A stretch of DNA of 64,000 nt, from the NCBI GenBank assembly GCA_965228005.1, contig CBDDGV010000003.1:620001-684000 (forward strand), in the 5' to 3' direction. The DNA is from JBCCXZ01 sp965228005. Lineage in GTDB: Bacteria > Planctomycetota > Planctomycetia > Pirellulales > Lacipirellulaceae. The position numbers and the translations under genes were made by a program. The notes beneath the pieces are model-generated. The model was given only the letters and a program-made list of their open reading frames with translations. It had not been told where the DNA came from and searched no databases. Positions within the stretch are counted from its first letter, which is position 1. Each line of letters opens with the position of its first letter. Of the stretch, positions 32,497 through 41,691 are shown piece by piece.

Positions 32497-32934
32497 AAAG
32501 GTCTCGCGTGGAACGGGGCTTGGCTGCCGGGCTCGCTTGGGGAGGAACGGGGTTGCTGCCGGGCCCGGCTCGGGATCGGTCTTGCGGCCATGGGGCAGCG
32601 GTCTTGCGCTGCCGGTGTGTGTGGCCAACCGGCGGCAGAGGGGTCCAGATCACCCGCCTCCGGATGGCTGTGCGGATTCTACAAGGAATCGGGCTTTGTC
32701 GCACTACTGTTCGTATTAGCCCGAGGGCCGAGAACCGCCCGTCTTTGGGCCGCTGCGGGCAGGTGGCTAACCGACGCCGGCCGCCTGAAACGTGTTTTCC
32801 TAGGGCCGCCGTTGCCGGGCCGGGGCGGTCTGGCCTTTCGTTGCCTGCCGAAAGCCGAGAATCTAGAGTAGACCTAGACTTAGGGCCGCACCCCCCCTTT
32901 CCGCGATCACTACCGCAAGAGGCCGGAGACGACG
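32497..32934. other. Divergent intergenic region between phosphorylase and metF
   Basis: The 438 bases must hold promoters for both genes. GC is lower near 32865-32885, where CTAGAGTAGACCTAGACTTA includes CTAG/TAGAC repeats. The remaining frames have no support. No riboswitch was recognised before metF. Confidence 0.4.
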
Positions 32935-33816
32935 TTGGATTCTATTGCAAACTGCTTCGGGCCGGGACAGTTCGGGCTGTCGTTCGAGCTGTTCCCGCCG
33001 AAGACCGCCGAGGGCATGACGGCGTTGTTCAAGCACGCCGACAAGCTGTCCGCCTTCGAGCCGAGCTTCATGACCTGCACCTACGGTGCGGGCGGCTCGA
33101 CGCAGGACAAGACCCTGGAGGTGATCGGCCAGGTCCGGCAGAAGTACCAGCTGCCCGTGGCGACGCACCTGACCTGCGTCGGGCGGACGCCGGACGAGAT
33201 CCGTGAGTACCTCGACCGGGCCCAGGCGTTGGGTGTGCACAGCGTGGTGGCCCTGCGGGGCGACCCGCCGCAGGGCGAGGAGTCTTTCAAGCCGGTCGAG
33301 GGCGGGTTCGCGTACGCCAACGAGTTGGTGGAGGCGGTCCGCGGGTGGTTCCCCGAGTGCGGCATCGCTGTGGGCGGCTACCCGGAGACGCACCAGGAGG
33401 CGCCCAGCCCCGAGGCCGACATCGAGAACCTCAAGCGGAAGATGGACGCCGGCGCCGACGTGATCATCACGCAGCTGTTCTACGACAACCGCGACTACTT
33501 CGACTTCTGCGAGCGGTGCGCCGCCGCGGGGATCGACGCGCCGATCGTGCCGGGGCTGCTGCCGGTGACCAACCTCGCGCAGATCAAGCGGATCGCCTCG
33601 CTCTGCGGTGCGAAGCTGCCGGCGGAGTTCCAGGACGGTCTGGAGGAGCACGCCGACGACGCCGACGCCCAGTTCGAGATCGGCGTCGACTTCGCCACCC
33701 GGCAGACGCACGAGCTGCTGGAGCACGGCGTGCCGGGCATCCATTTTTATGTTCTGAACAAGTCGCAGGCGACCGAGCGCGTGCTGAACAGCGTGACGGT
33801 CCCGGCCCGCGCTTAG
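32935..33816 (+). CDS. metF: 5,10-methylenetetrahydrofolate reductase
   Basis: A 293-residue FAD-dependent TIM-barrel enzyme reducing methylene-THF to methyl-THF for methionine synthesis. It shows FGLSFELFPPKTAEGM (the Glu is catalytic) and PSFMTCTYGAGGSTQDKT. Further family marks are VATHLTCVGRTPDEIR, VVALRGDPPQG, ADVIITQLFYDN and VPGLLPVTNLAQIKRI. The start is a TTG with GGCCGGAGA upstream. Length is normal. The kinase gene follows 52 bases later; a functional link is not evident. Confidence 0.93.
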   Translation: MDSIANCFGPGQFGLSFELFPPKTAEGMTALFKHADKLSAFEPSFMTCTYGAGGSTQDKTLEVIGQVRQKYQLPVATHLTCVGRTPDEIREYLDRAQALGVHSVVALRGDPPQGEESFKPVEGGFAYANELVEAVRGWFPECGIAVGGYPETHQEAPSPEADIENLKRKMDAGADVIITQLFYDNRDYFDFCERCAAAGIDAPIVPGLLPVTNLAQIKRIASLCGAKLPAEFQDGLEEHADDADAQFEIGVDFATRQTHELLEHGVPGIHFYVLNKSQATERVLNSVTVPARA

Positions 33817-33868
33817 CGGCCGCCGGGAGCGTCGGACGATTGCCGATCGGACACAGAGCGCAGGGCGT

Positions 33869-35386
33869 ATGACCGAGAGCTCAGCCACGACGCCGCGTCC
33901 GGATTTGGTCGGCCAATCGGTCGGCGAGTACCGCATGCTGCGGCGGATCGCCTCGGGCGGCATGGCCGACGTCTACCTGGCCGAGCAGGTCTCGCTGGGG
34001 CGGCAGATCGCGGTGAAGGTGCTCCCGCCCGACCTCGCCCGCGACGCGAGCTACGTGCAGCGGTTCACCAACGAAGCGCGTTCGGCGGCCGCTTTGGTGC
34101 ACGCCAACATCGTGCAGATCTACGAGGTCGGCTGCCACGACGGGCTGCACTTCATCGCGCAGGAGTACGTCCCCGGGCGCAACCTAGGGCAGGTGATGCA
34201 GCGCGACGGCGCGTTGCCCCCCCGGCTGGTGCTGCAGATCCTCCGGCAGGTGGTGGGGGCGCTGGCCAAGGCGGCCGAGCGGTCGATCATCCACCGCGAC
34301 ATCAAGCCGGAGAACCTGCTGCTCTCCAGCAGCGGCGAGGTGAAGGTGGCGGACTTCGGCCTCGCCCGCGCCTACGACGGCGACGGGAACACGCTCACCC
34401 AGGTGGGCGTCACGATGGGCACCCCTCTGTACATGAGCCCCGAGCAAGTGGAGGGCGGCAAGCTCGACGCGCGGAGCGACATCTATTCGCTGGGGGTTAC
34501 CGCGTACCATCTGCTCGCCGGCACGCCGCCGCACACGGGCGAAACGGCCCTCTCGATCGCGGTGCAGCACCTCAACAGCGTGCCGAAGGCTCTGGAGAAC
34601 GCCCGCCCCGACGTGCCCGAAGCGCTGGCCCGCGTGGTGCACCGGATGATGGCGAAGAAGCCGGAGGCGCGGTACGAGTCGGCCCAACAGCTGCTGGCCG
34701 ACCTGCACCGCCTGGCCGCCGAGGGCGAGCGCGAAGGGTGGGCGGACGGCACGGCCGACTGGGCCTTGCCCGAGTTGGTTTCGGTAGCCGCGCCGCTGGC
34801 GACGCAGGCCGAAGAGCTCGGGAAGCTCATGCGTGAGGAGTCGGCCGCCGACGCCGCGCCCGAGCCGCGCGGGCTCTGGCGGCGTGGCGCGCTGTGGGCG
34901 GCGGCCCTCTTCGTGGGTGGTTTCATCGGCCTCGCCACGCGGCCGGCCCCGCTGCTGTCGGGCGCCTCCCCGAGCCCGGTGCAGAAACGCGACTCGCCCT
35001 GGGAGCAGGTCTACCAGGCCAAGCTGGCCAACAGCGAGAACGCCTGGCTCGCCGTGCGGCAGCACTTCCCCGAGGCCGACGAATTCATCCTGCAGCTGGC
35101 CGACCAGGGATTGGTGCGCTACTACCTGCAGGTCTCGCAGGAATACCGCAAGGCGCTCCGCCCGCTGAACCGCTTGCGGCGTTGGTGCATGGAGAACGAC
35201 TCGCAGGGCGGGTTGGCCGCTTTCACGTTCGCCGGCCTGTCGGTCGCCTACGCGGGGCTCGGCGACGACGACCGTGCACGCGAAGCCGCGGGGTTGCTCA
35301 CCGCGTCGATGCGGGACGAGTTGCGGCGAGACGACCGGCTGATGCACGAGCTCTTCTCGACGACCCAGCGGGAAGCGCAGCGCTAG
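33869..35386 (+). CDS. Membrane-anchored serine/threonine protein kinase
   Basis: A 505-residue Pkn-type kinase. The kinase domain covers about residues 15-285: Gly-rich loop IASGGMADVYLAE, catalytic Lys in IAVKVLPPD, HRDIKPENLL, ADFGLARA and the activation-loop PLYMSPEQVEGG. One membrane helix lies near 338-358 (WRRGALWAAALFVGGFIGLA). About 140 outer residues follow, without a recognised sensor domain but with TPR-like helices. Its substrates are unknown. The window encodes two FHA proteins that could read phosphothreonine, but a link is only inference. Confidence 0.9.
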   Translation: MTESSATTPRPDLVGQSVGEYRMLRRIASGGMADVYLAEQVSLGRQIAVKVLPPDLARDASYVQRFTNEARSAAALVHANIVQIYEVGCHDGLHFIAQEYVPGRNLGQVMQRDGALPPRLVLQILRQVVGALAKAAERSIIHRDIKPENLLLSSSGEVKVADFGLARAYDGDGNTLTQVGVTMGTPLYMSPEQVEGGKLDARSDIYSLGVTAYHLLAGTPPHTGETALSIAVQHLNSVPKALENARPDVPEALARVVHRMMAKKPEARYESAQQLLADLHRLAAEGEREGWADGTADWALPELVSVAAPLATQAEELGKLMREESAADAAPEPRGLWRRGALWAAALFVGGFIGLATRPAPLLSGASPSPVQKRDSPWEQVYQAKLANSENAWLAVRQHFPEADEFILQLADQGLVRYYLQVSQEYRKALRPLNRLRRWCMENDSQGGLAAFTFAGLSVAYAGLGDDDRAREAAGLLTASMRDELRRDDRLMHELFSTTQREAQR

Positions 35387-35592
35387 GCTCCCTACGCTGG
35401 TGGTTGGAGCAGGCCGTGGCGTGATTGCCCCAAGCTCGCGACTCGCTCGTTTCTACGTCCTCGGCCTAAGCGGTACGGCCCACTGGGCTTCGGTATCCGC
35501 TCTCTTCGCGGTGTCGGTTGGGACTCGCGAGTGACCGCAAGCTCGCGGGTTATCTCTTTGCTGCCCGAGCTTCCAAGCAGCGAAACGAAGTC

Positions 35593-35647
35593 GCAGAAAA
35601 TAGTGAACAAATGTATATTTTCTGGCCACTATTTCTGCTAGTTTTTT
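35593..35647 (+). terminator. Rho-independent-type terminator after the kinase gene
   Basis: GCAGAAAATAGTG (35593-35605) pairs with CACTATTTCTGC (35627-35638), with one bulged base and a 21-base loop. It is followed by TAG and six T. It lies about 205 bases past the kinase stop and before the next + strand gene. The AT-rich stem and T run stand out in this GC-rich region. The preceding 200 bases show no gene. Confidence 0.55.
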
Positions 35648-35746
35648 GTTCGTAACGAGGCCGACTTGCTGCAGGGATGGCTACCCGCCGAGAGAAAGCA
35701 GGCGGAGGCCGACACGAAGAAAAAGTCCGCAATGAGAGATATCAGA

Positions 35747-36013
35747 ATGAACCGCCCCAGCTTCCCCAGACCCCATGATCCCCGTGCGTTTCGAAATGCG
35801 GCGGCCGTTCGAGAAGACCTCGACCGCCAGGCACGCTCGCCCCGCGGGCCGTCGCACGACGACCGCAGCCGATCGCCCGAGCTGCCCCACAACTCACCCA
35901 TCCCGAAACCCAAACGCGTGCTGAGCGACGCGGAGCTGGACGCCTTCCTGCCCGAAGAAGACGAGCTCGACCCCTACCCGGAGCCGGGCGACTTCTGGAC
36001 CTGCGACGAGTAA
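35747..36013 (+). CDS. Small acidic-tailed protein of unknown function
   Basis: An 88-residue protein from the ATG at 35747 (MNRPSFPRPHDPRAFRNA). The middle is Arg/Ser/Pro-rich and looks disordered. The tail is strongly acidic with aromatic residues (LPEEDELDPYPEPGDFWTCD). In-frame starts at 35666 and 35732 exist. No family is recognised. Its codon use is like its neighbours, and it ends 58 bases before the start of a small HTH protein gene on the same strand. Confidence 0.45.
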   Translation: MNRPSFPRPHDPRAFRNAAAVREDLDRQARSPRGPSHDDRSRSPELPHNSPIPKPKRVLSDAELDAFLPEEDELDPYPEPGDFWTCDE

Positions 36014-36071
36014 CGGCCGAGGAGAGGTCGCGTTGATGAGTTGCCGCCCGTCTTATTTGTTAGGGATTGCG

Positions 36072-36428
36072 ATGCTGCCTTTAGACAAGATCAAAGAAGT
36101 CCGCCGGCTGCTGGACGACGGCGGGCACTCGCACCGGGCCATTGCCCGCCGGGTCGGCGTCAGCCGGGGCACCGTAGCCGCGGTCGCCAGCGGCGCACGC
36201 GGCATGTACGGACGCGAGCCGGGCCAGCAGCACGTCGGCGCCGACGGGCTGAGCTACCTGCCCGAGCGGTGCGCGGGTTGCGGCGGGCTCGTGCGCAAGC
36301 CGTGCCTGCTCTGCCGTGCTCGGGCGCACGCCAAGCGCAAGCGGGCCGAGGAGCTGCTCGCCAAGGCGAACGCGGAACGACGGCGAACCGCACGCGAGGG
36401 CGATGCGAACGCGAACGCCCTGTGCTAG
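36072..36428 (+). CDS. Small helix-turn-helix protein with a Cys4 zinc-knuckle
   Basis: A 118-residue basic protein. An N-terminal helix-turn-helix of the transposase/resolvase type (IKEVRRLLDDGGHSHRAIARRVGVSRGTVAAV) occupies residues 4-40. It is followed by CAGCGGLVRKPCLLCRARAH near 73-92, a C-x2-C-x7-C-x2-C pattern able to bind zinc. A Lys/Arg/Ala-rich helix ends the protein. The ATG at 36072 is chosen over an upstream one because it abuts the HTH. It is probably a DNA-binding regulator; its target is unknown. The DinB gene starts 25 bases after its stop. Confidence 0.65.
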   Translation: MLPLDKIKEVRRLLDDGGHSHRAIARRVGVSRGTVAAVASGARGMYGREPGQQHVGADGLSYLPERCAGCGGLVRKPCLLCRARAHAKRKRAEELLAKANAERRRTAREGDANANALC

Positions 36429-36453
36429 CCTGGGCGGGGAAAGGAACCCGCAC

Positions 36454-36963
36454 ATGAACGCCCGCGATCGGCTCGACCAGGCCCTCGAACAACTCCGCTT
36501 CTCCCGCAGCTTCACGCTGCCGTTCCTAGAAGACCTCACCGACGACCAGTGGTACTGGCGCCCGCCGGGGTTCGACACGCACGTCGCCTGGCAGGTGGGG
36601 CACATCGCCTACGCCGAGTACAGCCTGTGTTTGAAGCGGGTCCGCGGGCGGCGGGACGAAGACGAGTCGTTCGCGCCCTCGGAGTTCATGGAGATGTTCA
36701 AGATCCGCAGCTACGCGGAGCCCGACCCGGCGGACAATCCTTCGGTGGACGAGTTCCGCCGTGTGCTCAGCGGCGTCCACGACCGGGCGCTCGCGGAGCT
36801 CTCCGAGACGACCGGCGAGGCGCTCGACACCGAGACGCAGCCGCCGCACCCGGTGTTCACCACCAAGCTCGGCGCCGTGGAGTGGTGCGGCAAGCACGAA
36901 CTGGTGCACGCCGGACAGATCGCGCTCTTGCGGCGGCTGATGGGCAAGAAGCCGCTGCGCTAA
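36454..36963 (+). CDS. DinB-like superfamily protein
   Basis: A 169-residue four-helix-bundle protein with the DinB metal-site pattern. A His lies in helix 2 (WQVGHIAYAEYSL), and a His pair near the C terminus (GKHELVHAGQIALLRRLMG). WRPPGFDTH leads into helix 2. Members bind a metal and often act as thiol-dependent transferases; the substrate is unknown. The ATG at 36454 has GGGGAAAGGAA upstream. It converges with a second DinB-like gene 13 bases away. Confidence 0.85.
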   Translation: MNARDRLDQALEQLRFSRSFTLPFLEDLTDDQWYWRPPGFDTHVAWQVGHIAYAEYSLCLKRVRGRRDEDESFAPSEFMEMFKIRSYAEPDPADNPSVDEFRRVLSGVHDRALAELSETTGEALDTETQPPHPVFTTKLGAVEWCGKHELVHAGQIALLRRLMGKKPLR

Positions 36964-36976
36964 ACTCGACGCGGGT

Positions 36977-37525
36977 CTAACCGGCTTGAGAAGCCAGGTC
37001 GGTGAGCCCCTTTCGAGGCGTGCGGTCCGGGAACGGGACCCCCGACAGGCCGGCGGAGCGACGCCAGATGCTGATTTGTCCGATGTGCATTCCCTCGTGG
37101 AACAGCAGCAGGTCGGGCAGGAGGAACTCGACCGTGGGGTACATCTCCGCCCAACGGGGCAGGCTTGGCGGGCGGGTGAAAGCACCCTCGGGGGCGGCGA
37201 GGATGGCCTGGGCGACCGACTCGTGGCCGGACGCGAAGCAATCGACCATCAGCTGCTTTGAGCCGTACGGCTCGATGCTGTCGATCGGCCCTCCACCGTT
37301 GAACCCGAATAGGGGGTCGTCCCCCGGGTCGTCAAAGGCCTCTCCGGCGAGCAGCTTTTGCGTGACGGGGTGGTAGAGCGACACGTGGCCGAGGATCCAG
37401 GCCGGGTGGTTCATGTTCCCGCCGGGGCGCGAAATGAATTGCTCGTCCGTTACGTCTCCTAGCAGCGCGAGGGCGTAGCGGAGCTGGTTGTCCCAGCTGT
37501 AGACGAACGATGCGCGGGAGAACAT
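36977..37525 (-). CDS. DinB-like superfamily protein (second copy)
   Basis: A 182-residue DinB-fold protein. It has GNMNHPAWILGHVSLYHPV with the helix-2 His and LLLFHEGMHIGQISIWRRS with the C-terminal metal-binding His pair. It differs clearly from the neighbour at 36454, so it is not a recent duplicate. The two genes face each other tail to tail. The function is unknown. The 258 bases upstream contain no gene. Confidence 0.85.
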   Translation of the reverse strand: MFSRASFVYSWDNQLRYALALLGDVTDEQFISRPGGNMNHPAWILGHVSLYHPVTQKLLAGEAFDDPGDDPLFGFNGGGPIDSIEPYGSKQLMVDCFASGHESVAQAILAAPEGAFTRPPSLPRWAEMYPTVEFLLPDLLLFHEGMHIGQISIWRRSAGLSGVPFPDRTPRKGLTDLASQAG

Positions 37526-37783
37526 TGGGGCTCCTTGGCTTGGGATTGTACGAGTAGTCGACCAAGAGCGGGACAGGCCGTTACGGCCTGAGGTTCACTC
37601 GGGGCCGCTCCGATTGCTGGGCGTTCCTCTTCATCTGAGCGCTCCTGTGATGCGCTCGAGGGTCCTCGGTCTGAAGCTCAAGAAGCAGTTTAGAAACCCG
37701 GGCGGAAAGTCAACGCTTTCCGAAGCTGTTTCCCGCCTGCTACGCTAGTCGCTCCCCGAGCCCCAACACACTCTGAGGATGTT

Positions 37784-39580
37784 ATGCCGAACCGCGCCAC
37801 CCGGGCCTGCAGGCTTGCCGCCGTCTTGACCGCCTTGTTCCTGGTACTCCCCGGCAGCCAGGCCCGGTGCAACCCGGCCGAAGACGCGTTCGACGCGGTC
37901 GTCGAGGCGGTCTGGGAGTTCCGCCTGCAGGAGTTCCCGTGGTTCGCCACGAGCGTGGGCGACCGCCGCTACAACGACCGGCTCTCGCCGACGTCGCTGG
38001 CCGACAGCGACCGCCGCGCCGAACGGATGCGCACATTCCGCGACGAACTCTCGGAGATCGATCGCGACGCGCTGCCCTCCGACCGGCTGGCGGACTACGA
38101 CATCCAGCTGCGGCTGATCGAGGAGCGGATCGCCGAGCACAAGTTCCAGTCGCACTTCCGGCCGATCACGCACCGCAGCGGGTTCCACGTGGAGTTCCCC
38201 GAGCTGCGGCGTGAGATGACGCTCGCGACGGTGGGCGACTACGAGGACTACATCGCCCGGCTGGCGTTGTTCGACGAGTACGCGGCGGGGCACATCGAGC
38301 TGATGCGCGCCGGGATCGAGTCGGGCAAGACGCTGCCGGCGGTGACATTGGAGGGCTGGCAGGAATCGGTCGACACGCACATCGTCGACCGCCCCGAGCT
38401 GAGCCTGCTCCACGAGCCGTTCGAGGAGTTCCCCTCGACGGTCGACGCCTCGGAGCACGAGCGTCTGCGCGAGGCGGGGCGGAAGGCGATCACCGACGGC
38501 GTGGTGGCCGGCTACCGACGCTTCCGCGACTTCATGGCCGACGAGTACGTGCCGCAGGCGCGCGGATCGGTCGGTATCTCGGCGCTGCCCGACGGGCGGG
38601 ACTTCTACCGCCACCGCGTGCGGCGGTACACGACGCTCGACACCACGCCGGAGGAGGTCCACCAACGGGGGCTGGCCGAGGTCGAGCGGATCCGCGGCGA
38701 GATGGACGCCATCATCAAGGAGGTTGGCTTCGAGGGCGACTTCGCCGCGTTCACCGAGCACCTGCGGACCGCGCCCCAGTTCTACGCAGACGACGAAGAG
38801 GCGTTGCTCAAGGAGGTGGCGTTCGTGCTGAAGACGGCGGACGGCAGGCTGCCGGACCTCTTCGGCCGCCTGCCGCGGATGCCCTACGGCGTGCGGCCCG
38901 TGCCGGAGTACATCGCCCCGCGGACGACCTCCGCGTACTACATGCGGCCGAGCGGCGACGGCAGCCGCGCGGGGTTCTTCTACATGAATACCTACAACCT
39001 CAAGAGCCGGCCGCTGTACACGGTGCAGGCGTTGTCGCTGCACGAGGCCGTGCCGGGGCACCACCTGCAGCTGGCGCTTCAGCAGGAGCTGGAAGGGATG
39101 CCGAACTTCCGCAAGTTCGGGGGCTTCACCGCGTTCGTCGAGGGCTGGGCGCTGTACGCCGAGCGGCTGGGGCTGGAGATGGGCTTCTACGACGACCCCT
39201 ACAGCAACTTCGGCCGGCTGACGATGGAGATCTGGCGGGCGTGCCGGCTGGTGGTCGACACGGGCATCCACTACTTCGGTTGGACGCGCGAGCAGGCGAT
39301 CGATTTCCTGAAGGACAACTCGGCGATGTCGGCCCACAACATCGCGGCGGAGGTGGACCGCTACATCGCCTGGCCCGGCCAAGCGCTGGCGTACAAGACG
39401 GGCGAGCTGAAGATCCGTGAGCTGCGGGCCCGGGCGGAAGAACGGCTCGGTTCGCGGTTCGACGTGCGGGGGTTCCACGACGTGGTGCTCGGCGGCGGCG
39501 CCGTGCCGCTGGACATCCTGGAGCAGAACGTCGAGCGGTGGGTCGACGGGCAGAGCGAATCGACTGCCTTGGCCAAGTAG
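37784..39580 (+). CDS. DUF885 family secreted zinc metallopeptidase
   Basis: A 598-residue exported protein with a signal peptide (residues 1-28, RLAAVLTALFLVLPGSQARC) and a DUF885 body. The zinc motif HEAVPGHHLQLALQ is at about residues 422-435, and a downstream Glu lies in FTAFVEGWALYAERLGLEMG. AWPGQALAYKTGELKIRELR is a family hallmark near the C terminus. Such proteins resemble M32 carboxypeptidases. The Cys at the end of the signal may be a lipobox, but the preceding residues fit poorly. Confidence 0.9.
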   Translation: MPNRATRACRLAAVLTALFLVLPGSQARCNPAEDAFDAVVEAVWEFRLQEFPWFATSVGDRRYNDRLSPTSLADSDRRAERMRTFRDELSEIDRDALPSDRLADYDIQLRLIEERIAEHKFQSHFRPITHRSGFHVEFPELRREMTLATVGDYEDYIARLALFDEYAAGHIELMRAGIESGKTLPAVTLEGWQESVDTHIVDRPELSLLHEPFEEFPSTVDASEHERLREAGRKAITDGVVAGYRRFRDFMADEYVPQARGSVGISALPDGRDFYRHRVRRYTTLDTTPEEVHQRGLAEVERIRGEMDAIIKEVGFEGDFAAFTEHLRTAPQFYADDEEALLKEVAFVLKTADGRLPDLFGRLPRMPYGVRPVPEYIAPRTTSAYYMRPSGDGSRAGFFYMNTYNLKSRPLYTVQALSLHEAVPGHHLQLALQQELEGMPNFRKFGGFTAFVEGWALYAERLGLEMGFYDDPYSNFGRLTMEIWRACRLVVDTGIHYFGWTREQAIDFLKDNSAMSAHNIAAEVDRYIAWPGQALAYKTGELKIRELRARAEERLGSRFDVRGFHDVVLGGGAVPLDILEQNVERWVDGQSESTALAK

Positions 39581-39589
39581 TTCTCGGAG

Positions 39590-40363
39590 TTAGCTGAAGA
39601 ACGCGGACCACAGGCTGGTCCCGATGTACAGCACCAGCAGCCACCACCAGGCGAGCGTCACCTGCTTGGGGGGCTCGAAGCCGAAGGCGTTCACCAGCAG
39701 GCCGCCGAGGGAGAGGAAGCCGAGGAGCAGGGCGAGTTTGTCCGGGCCCCCAACGAATCTGGCGGAGGCCAAGATGACAGCCGCGATCGTCATCCCGATC
39801 AGCAGCTCTTTCACGGAGTAGGACAACCGGAATGCCGGCCTCTCTTCCTCTGGCGTCTGGTCGGGCGAGGCGTCGAACACCAGCGGCGGGCGGCCGTCGG
39901 GCGCGGGTTCGCCCTTCCGCTCGGCGCGCACCTTAGCCTTGTAGGCTTGCCGCCGCTTTTCGAGCTCGGCTTCTTTCTTCGACTCCTGCCGGGTGACGAA
40001 CCACCAGCCGTAGCTCACCGAGAGCAGGAACGCCACGAAGGTGGCGGCCCAGAACTTGAAGACGTTGATGAGGGTGAAATAGAAGGCCAGCAGGGCCGTC
40101 GCGATCAGCAGGTGCCGGATCGTGAAGCGGAAGTCCTTGACCCAGTTGAAGTCGAGTAGCTCGTCCGCCTCCGACCGGTCGTAGAGGTCGTCGAACTCGA
40201 TCGCGGCTTCGGCCCGCTTCGCTTTCTGCGCGGTGCGTTCCTTTTCTCCGGCGAGGATATCGGGATCGACCGGCTCGAGCTCGAGTTCCAGGCCGTCGTC
40301 TTCCGGGTCGTCGCTGGGGGCGTTGCCCTTTCGGTTGGGGGGTGTAGCCGAAGCGTCGCTCAT
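39590..40363 (-). CDS. Multi-pass membrane protein, function unknown
   Basis: A 257-residue protein. The first 75 residues are acidic and hydrophilic. About five membrane helices follow, for example IRHLLIATALLAFYFTLINV, VKELLIGMTIAAVILASA and WWWLLVLYIGTSLWSAFF. A charged loop with many Lys/Arg/Glu lies in the middle. The start MSDASATP at 40363 is chosen within a longer open frame whose upstream part is Arg/Pro-rich shadow. No family is recognised. It converges with the DUF885 gene and is divergent from the glycosyltransferase gene. Confidence 0.65.
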   Translation of the reverse strand: MSDASATPPNRKGNAPSDDPEDDGLELELEPVDPDILAGEKERTAQKAKRAEAAIEFDDLYDRSEADELLDFNWVKDFRFTIRHLLIATALLAFYFTLINVFKFWAATFVAFLLSVSYGWWFVTRQESKKEAELEKRRQAYKAKVRAERKGEPAPDGRPPLVFDASPDQTPEEERPAFRLSYSVKELLIGMTIAAVILASARFVGGPDKLALLLGFLSLGGLLVNAFGFEPPKQVTLAWWWLLVLYIGTSLWSAFFS

Positions 40364-40422
40364 GCCCAATACTTCCTCATGCCTGCCCTGTCCAAGCGGT
40401 CGAAGACCAACGAGTCGAACGG

Positions 40423-41682
40423 ATGCACCTGATACTAACAGCGCTGGGCAGCTACGGCGACGTGCTGCCGATGGCGGGGCTGGGCGCCGCGATGCGGGCC
40501 CGCGGGCACGAGGTGGAGGTGGTCGCCAACCCGTACTTCGCCCCGGTGATCGAGTCGGCGGGCGTGCCGTTGCTGCCTCTCGGGACGGTGGAGGAGTACC
40601 ACGAGCTGGCCGCCGACCCCGCGCTGTGGCGCCCGCTTCGGGGGCCGGCGTTTGTGCTGGCTGGCGCCGCGAACGGGGTGACGCCGCTGTACGAGCTGCT
40701 CGAATCGAAGCTGCGTCCGGGCGGCACGTTGCTCGGGGCCCACACGCTCGATTTGGCCAGCCGGGTGCTCCAGCTCGAAGGACGCGCCCCCGCGGCGACG
40801 CTGTTCTTTGCGCCGATCTCGCTGCGGAGCGTCCACCGTTCGCCGCAGATGTTCGGCATGCTGATGTCCGACCGCACGCCGGCGTGGCTGCGTCGGGCCC
40901 AGTTCTGGCTCGCCGACCGGCTGGTTGTGGACCGGTTGATGGCCCCCGCGGTGAACGAGCTGCTCGCCGCAAGAGGCCTGCCGCCTGCCAGCCGCATCCT
41001 GGGCGATTGGTTCCTCTCACCGGAGCTGGTCGTGGGCATGTACCCCGAGTGGTTTGCACCGGCCCAGCCCGACTGGCCGGCCGCCTACACGGCGACCGGG
41101 TTCCCGCTCTGGGACCGGGTGAGCGAGGAGCCCGCAGACGAGCGTGTGGAAGCCTTCCTCGCCGCGGGTGAGCCGCCGATTGTGTTCGCGCCGGGCTCGG
41201 CGATGACGCAGTCGGCCGGGTTCTTCCGCGACGCGGTCGAGGCCTGCCGGCGTCTGGGCCGGCGGGGGTTGCTGGTGAGCAAGTACCCCGACCAAGTCCC
41301 CGACGCGTTGCCCGAGGGAGTGGCCCACTTCGACTACGTGCCGTTCAGCACGCTGCTGCCGCGGGCGGCGGCGCTGGTGCACCACGGGGGGATCGGCACC
41401 TGCTCGCAGGGGCTCGCGGCGGGGGTGCGGCACCTGGTGACGCCGATCGCATTCGACCAGTTCGACAATGCGTCGCGGCTGGTCGAACTCGGCGTGGCCC
41501 GCGTGCTCCGCTGGGGCCGGGTCGACGCGGACCGTTTGTCCGCGTTACTGGAGGAATTGCTCTCCGACGACGGGGCTGCGGAACACGCCAGGCAACTGGC
41601 CGAGCGGTTGGCAGGCGAAGACGGCCTCGGCGCCACATGTAAGGCTTTGGAGCGACTCGGCGGGGAACGCGGCCTGGACTAG
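40423..41682 (+). CDS. UDP-glycosyltransferase-like protein (GT1 family)
   Basis: A 419-residue GT-B glycosyltransferase. The N-terminal motif LTALGSYGDVLPMAGLGAAM is like the vancomycin-type and sterol glucosyltransferases. The C-terminal donor-binding motif is FDYVPFSTLLPRAAALVHHG, then GIGTCSQGLAAGVRHLVTP and AFDQFDNASRLVELGVA. The acceptor may be a lipid or secondary metabolite, but nothing nearby tells. The gene is followed within 10 bases by a two-arm palindrome that may end its transcript. Confidence 0.88.
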   Translation: MHLILTALGSYGDVLPMAGLGAAMRARGHEVEVVANPYFAPVIESAGVPLLPLGTVEEYHELAADPALWRPLRGPAFVLAGAANGVTPLYELLESKLRPGGTLLGAHTLDLASRVLQLEGRAPAATLFFAPISLRSVHRSPQMFGMLMSDRTPAWLRRAQFWLADRLVVDRLMAPAVNELLAARGLPPASRILGDWFLSPELVVGMYPEWFAPAQPDWPAAYTATGFPLWDRVSEEPADERVEAFLAAGEPPIVFAPGSAMTQSAGFFRDAVEACRRLGRRGLLVSKYPDQVPDALPEGVAHFDYVPFSTLLPRAAALVHHGGIGTCSQGLAAGVRHLVTPIAFDQFDNASRLVELGVARVLRWGRVDADRLSALLEELLSDDGAAEHARQLAERLAGEDGLGATCKALERLGGERGLD

Positions 41683-41691
41683 TAACGTCGG

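Noticed and set aside
39590..41059. A long minus-strand frame covering the first part of the glycosyltransferase gene
   Set aside because: Only the part from 40363 onward encodes plausible membrane helices; the rest is antisense to the glycosyltransferase.
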